Positions 58,305 to 64,000 of a stretch of 64,000 bases of DNA are shown piece after piece. Positions within the stretch are counted from its first letter, which is position 1, and the number at the start of each line of letters is the position of its first letter. A model generated the notes under the pieces. It ran no database searches and was not told the origin of the DNA. It was given only the letters and a program-made list of their open reading frames with translations. The stretch is from Mesobacillus boroniphilus (GTDB lineage: Bacteria > Bacillota > Bacilli > Bacillales > Cytobacillaceae): assembly GCF_018424685.1 (NCBI RefSeq), contig NZ_QTKX01000002.1, positions 62,001 through 126,000 of the forward strand. Reading direction: 5' to 3'. Position numbers and translations under genes: made by a program.

Positions 58305-58323
58305 AAACGCTTCTTCAGCGTTT
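58305..58323 (+). other. Small intra-operon hairpin before the binding-protein gene
   Basis: AAACGCT/AGCGTTT with a 5-nt loop, no T-run. May stabilise the downstream mRNA so that more binding protein is made. Confidence 0.45.
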
Positions 58324-58361
58324 GTGAGAAAAATATTTTTATAACTTGAGGGGGAATTTGT

Positions 58362-59528
58362 TTGAAAAAGTTGCTTGCTGGGATGATGGTAGTAGCACTG
58401 GCGGCTGGGCTGGCAGCATGCAGTTCGGAGGCAGATGGAGAAGGAAAAAAAGAAGTTTACAAGATTGGCGCGATTTATTCAAAAACAGGGCCTGGAAGTC
58501 CACTCGGGGAACCGGAGTGGAATGCGACAGAATTACTGGAAAAGCAAATTAATGACGAGGGTGGAATCAACGGCGTACCTGTAGACATTATATTGGCAGA
58601 TGATGAATCAACTCCCGAAAAAGCAACAGAAGAAATGAACCGCTTGATAAACGATGAAAAGGTATTAGCTGTACTGGGGTCGACGACAAGCGGAGCGAGC
58701 TTAGCCATGAAAGGGATCGCCATGGACAGTGAAGTCCCATTGATTTCAGCGGGTGCAGCTGTAGGTATTGTTTCGCCTGCTGAGGAATCAAAATGGGTAT
58801 TCAAAACTCCGCATTCAGATGCACATGCAGTTGAGCGGGTCTATATGTACCTGAAAGAAGAAGGACTGACGAATGTCGCCATTTTAGCGGATTCAAATGC
58901 ATTTGGTGCCAGCGGGGTTGAGCAGCTTGAAGCATTAAAAGGTGATTATGGTATAAAAATTGTTGCAAATGAATCTTACAACACAGACGACGCAGACATG
59001 AAAACACAATTAACGAAAATCAAGAGCTCGGGCGCTGAAGCAGTCATTGTCTGGGGAACGAACCCGGGACCTGCAATTGCGGCTAAAAATATGAAAGAGC
59101 TTGGGATGAATATTCCATATATCGGCAGTCACGGAATTGCGAATCAATCATTCATCGACTTAGCAGGCGATGCTGCGGAGGGTGTGATTATCCCAACCGG
59201 CAAACTTTTATTCCCAACACAGATTCCAAACGATGATCCACAATATAAGATCATTTCAAGCTTCTATGATAGCTATAAGGATGAATATGGAGAAGAGCCA
59301 ACAAACTTTGGTTCATATGGGTATGATAACATCATGCTGGTGGTCGAGGCTTTAAAATCTGGAGCAAAAGACCAGGAAGCAATTCGTGATTATCTTGAAA
59401 ATAAGGTCAAAGATTATGTAGGTGCAACAGGTATCTTCACATTCAGTCCCAAGGACCATAATGGCTTGAAGGCAGATAGTATGGTTTTGGCTGAAGTAGT
59501 GGATGGAAAGTGGATGTTTAAAAAGTAA
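58362..59528 (+). CDS. ABC transporter substrate-binding lipoprotein, LivJ type
   Basis: 388 residues, TTG start after GAGGGGG. Lipoprotein signal with lipobox LAAC (Cys20), then a type-I periplasmic binding fold: 'YKIGAIYSKTGPGSPLGEPE', 'VLAVLGSTTSGASLAMKGIA' and 'YGYDNIMLVVEALKSGAKD'. It is anchored outside the membrane and delivers ligand to the LivHM-type channel. Ligand could be branched-chain amino acids or an aromatic or carboxylic compound; sequence alone does not tell. Confidence 0.92.
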   Translation: MKKLLAGMMVVALAAGLAACSSEADGEGKKEVYKIGAIYSKTGPGSPLGEPEWNATELLEKQINDEGGINGVPVDIILADDESTPEKATEEMNRLINDEKVLAVLGSTTSGASLAMKGIAMDSEVPLISAGAAVGIVSPAEESKWVFKTPHSDAHAVERVYMYLKEEGLTNVAILADSNAFGASGVEQLEALKGDYGIKIVANESYNTDDADMKTQLTKIKSSGAEAVIVWGTNPGPAIAAKNMKELGMNIPYIGSHGIANQSFIDLAGDAAEGVIIPTGKLLFPTQIPNDDPQYKIISSFYDSYKDEYGEEPTNFGSYGYDNIMLVVEALKSGAKDQEAIRDYLENKVKDYVGATGIFTFSPKDHNGLKADSMVLAEVVDGKWMFKK

Positions 59529-59541
59529 TCTAAATAGCAAA

Positions 59542-59579
59542 AGGGCTGGCATCCGCTTTGACGAGTCAGCCTGTTTTTT
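59542..59579 (+). terminator. Terminator after the binding-protein gene
   Basis: GGCTG...CAGCC stem with 18-nt interior, followed by TGTTTTTT; partial read-through to the thioesterase gene is possible. Confidence 0.7.
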
Positions 59580-59600
59580 GATTCTATGGAGGTGTGCGTT

Positions 59601-60002
59601 TTGAAGGAGACTATAATGGAAAGAGTGACGGCTGACCCATATGCCAAATTTTTAGGAATACAGATTGAGAGAGTCGAGGAGGGGGAGGCGGCAGTATCCA
59701 TCCCCGTTAAGGAACATTTGCTGAATTTCCATGGTGCTGCTAACGGAGGATTGATTTTTTCCCTGGCAGACGTTGCCTTTGCGATTGCAAGCAACTCATA
59801 TGGCCAAACTTCAGTAGGCATTAATGTAAGCATTAATTATATGAAAGCAGCCATGCTTGGCGATTTCCTGACAGCAACAGCACAAGAGGTATCCAGAAAT
59901 TCAAAGCTGGCACTTTACAGATTGACCGTCCGAAATCAAAACAATGAAATCATTGCCGTTGCCGATGGTATGGTATACCGCAAAAAAGAGCAATTTGCCT
60001 GA
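59601..60002 (+). CDS. PaaI-like hotdog-fold acyl-CoA thioesterase
   Basis: 133 residues from TTG 59601 (GGAGGTG 6 nt upstream); ATG 59616 with AAGGAG is an equally placed alternative. The hotdog motif 'FHGAANGGLIFSLADVAFAI' with 'NVSINYMKAAMLGDFLTATA' is typical of PaaI. PaaI-type enzymes hydrolyse aryl- or acyl-CoA that would otherwise tie up CoA. Standing after the importer, it may handle the CoA ester of the imported compound (inference). Confidence 0.88.
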   Translation: MKETIMERVTADPYAKFLGIQIERVEEGEAAVSIPVKEHLLNFHGAANGGLIFSLADVAFAIASNSYGQTSVGINVSINYMKAAMLGDFLTATAQEVSRNSKLALYRLTVRNQNNEIIAVADGMVYRKKEQFA

Positions 60003-60130
60003 CAAGAAAAGCAGCCTAGAGCAAATTTAATCCTCCATCCAAGTAATAGGAGCCGGACAATTACCCGATTGCTGTTGCCCGCAAAAATAAGGTAAACTTA
60101 TTTATTATAACCTCATTGGGAGGGATCGGG

Positions 60131-60607
60131 ATGGCGAAGGTTAAAACGAACGCAATGAGGATTCTTGATACGCAAAAGGTGCTGTATGAGATCCTTACTT
60201 ATGACTCGAAGGATGGCAAGATTGACGGAGTTGCCGTGGCCGGTAAAATCGGCCGTGATCCTTCACAGGTCTACAAGACGCTTGTGGCAGTCGGTGCAAG
60301 CAAGAATGTATATGTTTTTGTCATTCCAGTGGAAGCGGAGCTGGATATGAAAAAGGCTGCGAGGGAAGCTGGGGAAAAGAATGTGGAAATGCTCCCGGTC
60401 AAGGACATCCAGAAATTCACCGGCTATATTCGCGGGGGCTGTTCGCCGGTTGGCATGAAGAAGAATTATCCGACGTTTTTGGATAGCAGCGCGCAGGCGC
60501 TTGAGACCATCATTGTAAGCGCGGGGAAGATTGGCTTCCAGGTCGAGTTGGCTCCCGATCAATTGATTAGCGCTGCGGACGGAAAATATGCTCAGTTATC
60601 GAAATGA
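60131..60607 (+). CDS. ybaK: Cys-tRNA(Pro)/Cys-tRNA(Cys) deacylase YbaK
   Basis: 158 residues from ATG 60131 (GGGAGGG upstream). 'VAGKIGRDPSQVYKTLVAVG' contains the conserved Lys in the YKTL loop, with 'IQKFTGYIRGGCSPVGMKKN' and 'IIVSAGKIGFQVELAP' following. YbaK removes cysteine wrongly attached to tRNA(Pro). Monocistronic, ends in a terminator. Confidence 0.94.
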   Translation: MAKVKTNAMRILDTQKVLYEILTYDSKDGKIDGVAVAGKIGRDPSQVYKTLVAVGASKNVYVFVIPVEAELDMKKAAREAGEKNVEMLPVKDIQKFTGYIRGGCSPVGMKKNYPTFLDSSAQALETIIVSAGKIGFQVELAPDQLISAADGKYAQLSK

Positions 60608-60638
60608 AAACACAACCTATAATGGGGTTGTGTTTTTT
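60607..60638 (+). terminator. Terminator of ybaK
   Basis: AAAACACAACC/GGTTGTGTTTT hairpin with six T's. Confidence 0.9.
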
Positions 60639-60658
60639 ACATTTTAAGGGAAACGCCG

Positions 60659-60701
60659 ATTTAGGCTTCAAGATAAATTGATTCGGCTCATAGATAAATT
60701 T
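60659..60701. repeat. 21-22-bp direct repeat, 2 copies
   Basis: GATTTAGGCTTCAAGATAAA and GATTCGGCTCATAGATAAAT, each ending AGATAAATT. Lies between ybaK and the twin P-loop gene. Confidence 0.55.
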
Positions 60702-60804
60702 AGATTTGCCATTGGGCATTCACCCAGCCCAATTGCCGTGCATATAGTAATGGGGGAAACGAAAACTTGCCGTTATGGTTAACGGCTGGAGGGAGTGCTA
60801 ATAA

Positions 60805-61902
60805 ATGTCTGGAAAGATTCTCAACTACTTTGCCGGCGGCAACACGGCTCGCGGTTTTTATAGCTTATATGATTCTAGTTTGCAGGGCTTGTCACGACTA
60901 TTTATTTTAAAGGGCGGCCCAGGAACGGGGAAATCTTCGCTCATGAAAAAGATTGGCAATGAATGGCGTGAAAAAGGCTATGATGTACAATTCCTGCATT
61001 GTTCATCAGACAACAAATCAATTGATGGTATGTTGATTCCTGAATTGAATGCCGGTATCGTTGACGGAACTGCACCGCATGTCATCGAACCGAAAGCACC
61101 AGGAGCGGTAGAGGAGTACGTCAATTTGGGAGACGCATGGGATTCCGGCAAGCTTCAGGAACACAAGGGGACAATCCTGCAGCTTAGTGAAAAAATCAGT
61201 GAGGCATTTAATTCTGCCTACAGCCTTTTTGCCGAAGCTCTTAGAATCCATGACGAGTGGGAAAAAATCTATATTGAAAATATGGATTTCGAAAAGGCGA
61301 ATGCGCTGACGAACAGGTTGATCGAGAGTTTATTCGGAGACAGTACATCTACAGCAGGCAGCGGCCGGATGTACGACCGATTCCTTGGTGCCGCCACTCC
61401 GGTTGGCGCGGTCGATTTCGTTCCCAACCTGACTGAGACTGTGGGCAAGAGGTATTTCATTAAAGGCCGGCCTGGTTCTGGAAAGTCCACCATGCTGAAA
61501 AAACTTGCGGCTGAAGCGGAAAGTCGGGGCTATGACGTAGAAGTTTACCATTGTGGTTTTGACCCGCACAGTCTAGATATGGTGATTGTCAGGGAACTGG
61601 ATTTTGCGATTTTTGACAGCACGGCACCACATGAGTATTTTCCCGAAAGAGAAACGGATGAAATCATCGATATGTATGAAGAGCTTATTACTCCAGGTAC
61701 AGATGAGAAATACGCTGCGGAAATCGAGGACGTCGGAGGCAGGTATAAATCAAAGATGAATGAAGCGATCGCTTCACTTGCCGATGCAAAAGAACTGCGA
61801 GATCAATTGGAGGCCATCTACATTGATGCTATGAATTTTGCAAAGGTTGACGAAATCACCGCCCAGATTAAAAAAGAATTTGAAGGCCTGAGTGTCAACT
61901 AG
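60805..61902 (+). CDS. Twin P-loop ATPase (PRK06851-like)
   Basis: 365 residues made of two related halves, each starting with a P-loop: GGPGTGKSS (about residue 37) and GRPGSGKST (about 224). Each is followed by a 'CHSSDN/CGFDPHSLD' type segment and by 'GTAPHVIEP' or 'STAPHEYFP'. I recall this as the PRK06851 family of uncharacterised NTP-binding proteins of Bacillus and Clostridium. No helicase or kinase motifs follow. Starts after GGAGGGAG. Function unknown; the duplication itself is clear in the sequence. Confidence 0.8.
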   Translation: MSGKILNYFAGGNTARGFYSLYDSSLQGLSRLFILKGGPGTGKSSLMKKIGNEWREKGYDVQFLHCSSDNKSIDGMLIPELNAGIVDGTAPHVIEPKAPGAVEEYVNLGDAWDSGKLQEHKGTILQLSEKISEAFNSAYSLFAEALRIHDEWEKIYIENMDFEKANALTNRLIESLFGDSTSTAGSGRMYDRFLGAATPVGAVDFVPNLTETVGKRYFIKGRPGSGKSTMLKKLAAEAESRGYDVEVYHCGFDPHSLDMVIVRELDFAIFDSTAPHEYFPERETDEIIDMYEELITPGTDEKYAAEIEDVGGRYKSKMNEAIASLADAKELRDQLEAIYIDAMNFAKVDEITAQIKKEFEGLSVN

Positions 61903-61963
61903 CACCAAAATGGGCTTTTAGCATACATTACATGGAAAACACATCTAGAGAGGGGACATAAGT

Positions 61964-62476
61964 TTGTATTACAATAACTTCCACCCATATGGAACAAATC
62001 AACAATTTGAAGACGATTATGGCTACTATGAAAATGAATTTTATCCGCAATATGACGGAAGAATTTTTCCAGGTGGAGGGCCATCGGGCTTTCCGGGACA
62101 GGGAGGAGGAATCCCAGGAGGCGGCTTTCCAGGGCAAGGTGGAGGCATTCCGGGCGGTGGATTTCCTGGAGGCGGACCAGGTGGACCAGGAGGTTTCCCT
62201 GGAGGAGGCCAGCAGGGAGGCGGAGCACCGACATCGCCGCCACCTCAATTCACTCCGCAGGAAACACAAGCATCCTTATATGCCGTTGACCCGGGCGGAA
62301 TTAGAAGGTGCCTGTATCGCTATACGTATGTCTGGCTGGAGAATGGCAGAAGCTTCTGGTATTTTCCAACCTTTGTCGGCAGGAATTCTGTCGCTGGCTG
62401 GAGATGGAGACGTCGCTGGGGTTGGGTTTATTTCGGTATCGATTTAAGGCAGATCCGTTCCTTCCAATGTTTTTAA
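61964..62476 (+). CDS. Gly/Pro-rich repeat protein with conserved basic-aromatic C terminus
   Basis: 170 residues, TTG start after GAGAGGGG. N terminus Tyr/Asn-rich (MYYNNFHPYGTNQQ). Residues 36-85 are low-complexity repeats of FPGQGGGIPGGG type. The C-terminal 75 residues are ordered and aromatic/arginine-rich: 'CLYRYTYVWLENGRSFWYFP' and 'VAGWRWRRRWGWVYFGIDL'. No signal peptide. The layout recalls spore-coat or surface proteins of Bacillus, but this is a guess. Own terminator. Confidence 0.7.
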   Translation: MYYNNFHPYGTNQQFEDDYGYYENEFYPQYDGRIFPGGGPSGFPGQGGGIPGGGFPGQGGGIPGGGFPGGGPGGPGGFPGGGQQGGGAPTSPPPQFTPQETQASLYAVDPGGIRRCLYRYTYVWLENGRSFWYFPTFVGRNSVAGWRWRRRWGWVYFGIDLRQIRSFQCF

Positions 62477-62490
62477 GCAAGTTAAGCATG

Positions 62491-62526
62491 AAAAAGAGAG
62501 CCCCTAATTACAAGGAGCTCTCTTTT
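62491..62526. terminator. Bidirectional terminator between Gly-rich protein and YjiH-like gene
   Basis: AAAAGAGAGC/GCTCTCTTTT stem with T/A runs on both sides. Confidence 0.85.
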
Positions 62527-62534
62527 ACATTCTC

Positions 62535-63896
62535 TTAAAAAATCATATACGCAGCAAGCACGATGATTGGCAATGTTACAAGTGTACGCTGCAGGAAGAT
62601 GATGAACAATTCCCCGAAGCTTACAGGAATTTTCGAACCTAGCAATAATCCGCCAACCTCTGACATGTAGATTAGCTGGGTTACGGAAACAGACGCTACA
62701 ATGAACCTTGTCATCGGGCTTGCGATATCGGCACCGATAACGGAAGGAAGGAACATGTCCGCAAAACCGACAATCAATGTCTCAGATGCAGCCTTTGCCT
62801 CAGGAACCTGCATCAGCTCAAGCAGCGGAATGAACGGCATACCGAGCCATTGAAATACTGGTGTGTACTCCGCGACAATCAGCGCCAGTGTTCCAAGCGC
62901 CATGACGATTGGTGCAACACCCATCCACATATCAAGAATATTGCGGATGCCGGCAAGGAAGAAATCTTTAAAACTTTTATTGCTGCTTGCTTTTTCGACA
63001 GCTTGTGCCATACCCCAGGAGAAAGGTGTATAGCCATCTGGGATGTTCTCCTCAGAGTAGTCGTTGTTCTGCTCCACATAATACGTATCCTGCTTCCTGG
63101 AAAGAGGCGGGATTCGCGGAAGGATGACGGCTGCAACCACACCAGCCAGTGTCACAGTCAAATAGAATGGAACAAACATATGAGCCAGGTCAACCTGGGA
63201 AATGACGACAAGGCTGAAAGTGATGGAGACAACAGAGAAAGTCGTTCCGATGACAGCCGCTTCTCGTCTGGTATAATAGCCTTCTTCATACTGCTTGCTC
63301 GTCAGGAGGACCCCGATTGTGCCATCGCCAAGCCATGATGTAAGAGTATCGATGGAAGAACGGCCAGGCAATGTGAAAATCGGGCGCATGATTTTAGCCA
63401 TCAAGGTGCCGAACAATTCAAGCAAACCGAAGTTCAACAATAAAGGCAGGAATAATCCCGCAAAGAGAAAAACAGAGAAAAGGATTGGCAAAAGGTCGTT
63501 GAGCAGAAGTCCGCCTGTGTTAGGTGACCAAACTGCTTCAGGTCCTAATTGAAATAAAGTCATAACTGCAAAAATAGCCCCTAAAATTCGGGCAATAAGC
63601 CAAACGGTTGGAACATCGAATAATGCTTTAAGAAAATGATTGCGATTAAGAAATTCAGGTCTAACGCTTTTAATCAATAATGTGCCAATTAAAGTCAGTA
63701 CAATTATCACCGTCATGATTGCAGGCAGCGAATCGCCAAGCAAGTCCTGAAGCCATCCGGAAAGGACAGCGATCGGTATCGTGATTTCACCTTGATAGGA
63801 GATTGGTAACATAAAGAAAAATATTCCTATTAATGAGGGGATGATGAATGCTAACAAGTCCCCGGTTGATCTTGTTTTACGCAATGGTTTTTCCAA
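62535..63896 (-). CDS. YjiH family membrane protein (nucleoside-recognition/gate domain)
   Basis: 453 residues, TTG start after AAGGGTGA. About ten membrane segments. 'SWLGDGTIGVLLTSKQYEEG' and 'EAAVIGTTFSVVSITFSLVV' in the middle and 'LIVGFADMFLPSVIGADIAS' near the C terminus fit the YjiH/SpoIIM-like 'gate' domain family of presumed transporters. Substrate unknown; in Bacillus often near amino-acid degradation genes, though none is adjacent here. Confidence 0.82.
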   Translation of the reverse strand: MEKPLRKTRSTGDLLAFIIPSLIGIFFFMLPISYQGEITIPIAVLSGWLQDLLGDSLPAIMTVIIVLTLIGTLLIKSVRPEFLNRNHFLKALFDVPTVWLIARILGAIFAVMTLFQLGPEAVWSPNTGGLLLNDLLPILFSVFLFAGLFLPLLLNFGLLELFGTLMAKIMRPIFTLPGRSSIDTLTSWLGDGTIGVLLTSKQYEEGYYTRREAAVIGTTFSVVSITFSLVVISQVDLAHMFVPFYLTVTLAGVVAAVILPRIPPLSRKQDTYYVEQNNDYSEENIPDGYTPFSWGMAQAVEKASSNKSFKDFFLAGIRNILDMWMGVAPIVMALGTLALIVAEYTPVFQWLGMPFIPLLELMQVPEAKAASETLIVGFADMFLPSVIGADIASPMTRFIVASVSVTQLIYMSEVGGLLLGSKIPVSFGELFIIFLQRTLVTLPIIVLAAYMIF

Positions 63897-64000
63897 AATT
63901 ATTTCACCCTTAAATTACATATTTATAAGCCAAAAATCATTTTAATTCATAACCCCTGTTTTGCCAACCTTTTTCTCGGTCCAATTCCTTCCTGTGTTAT

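Noticed and set aside
61899..62269. Two minus-strand frames over the Gly-rich gene
   Set aside because: They are mirror frames of the GGA/GGC-rich repeats; only the + strand frame has a ribosome site and terminator.

Overview
The window looks like a chromosomal stretch of a Bacillaceae (Bacillus / Mesobacillus-like) genome. The DNA is AT-rich. Ribosome binding sites are strong AGGAGG types, TTG and GTG starts are frequent, and most transcription units end in clear stem-loop plus T-tract terminators. Many genes belong to typical Bacillus families: ahpC-ahpF under a PerR box, pepF, an HxlR regulator, DUF3231, a YhfW-like Rieske oxidoreductase, NiaP-like and YjiH-like transporters, and a DUF4179 anti-sigma factor. 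No rRNA, tRNA, CRISPR array, intact insertion sequence or prophage was seen. Species assignment and all family names rest on recognition only; no search was run.

Layout. 1-2.4 kb: a cut-off DUF421 membrane protein, an MFS exporter and a divergent HxlR regulator. 2.4-5.6 kb: ahpC-ahpF, then a small secreted protein whose 5' leader resembles a class-II cyclic-di-GMP riboswitch with a Shine-Dalgarno-sequestering hairpin. 5.7-7.2 kb: a membrane protein ending in an HExxH (ImmA-like) domain, paired with an XRE repressor. 7.3-9.7 kb: a three-gene haem-dependent oxidative N-demethylase operon. 9.8-14.7 kb: a glycosyltransferase / tandem kinase-like protein / sugar epimerase operon, a DUF3231 protein and a tiny lipoprotein. 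14.9-18.7 kb: a SwrC-like RND pump and a PhnA-like protein. 19.2-21.3 kb: a complete type-II (actin-based) partition cassette, with a helically phased GTATAC/GTTTAC site array, a ParM-like actin and a ParR-like adaptor. 21.3-30.4 kb: pepF, an orphan histidine kinase, an MFS pump, an amino-acid oxidase-type flavoprotein, a zinc peptidase, a cupin protein and a DsrE-like pair behind a CsoR/CstR-type operator. 30.5-39 kb: a 14-copy 52-bp hairpin array, a diguanylate cyclase, an SGNH protein lacking its serine, two alpha/beta hydrolases with a VOC protein, an ECF sigma/anti-sigma pair, a DHFR-like protein and a HAD protein. 39-44.7 kb: a two-component system, two membrane proteins and a NiaP-like transporter. 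44.9-48.7 kb: maltose phosphorylase and beta-phosphoglucomutase, separated by a second 52-bp array of 12 copies. 48.8-54.3 kb: a membrane protein, two flavoproteins and UDP-glucose dehydrogenase. 54.4-60 kb: a branched-chain/aromatic amino-acid-type ABC importer with a PaaI-like thioesterase, behind a CodY-box-like and a cre-like site. 60-64 kb: YbaK, a twin P-loop ATPase, a Gly/Pro-rich protein and a YjiH-like transporter.

Most notable signals: (1) the candidate c-di-GMP-II leader at 5.4 kb, with a GGEEF diguanylate cyclase encoded in the same window; (2) the parC-ParM-ParR-like cassette among ordinary chromosomal genes; (3) two unrelated-sequence tandem arrays that share the same 52-bp period and hairpin plan, one of them inside the mapA-pgmB unit; (4) four further locus-private arrays with 20-22 bp period; (5) the membrane-anchored ImmA-like protease/XRE pair, probably started by a rare ATT codon; (6) a duplicated kinase-like protein without standard catalytic motifs.
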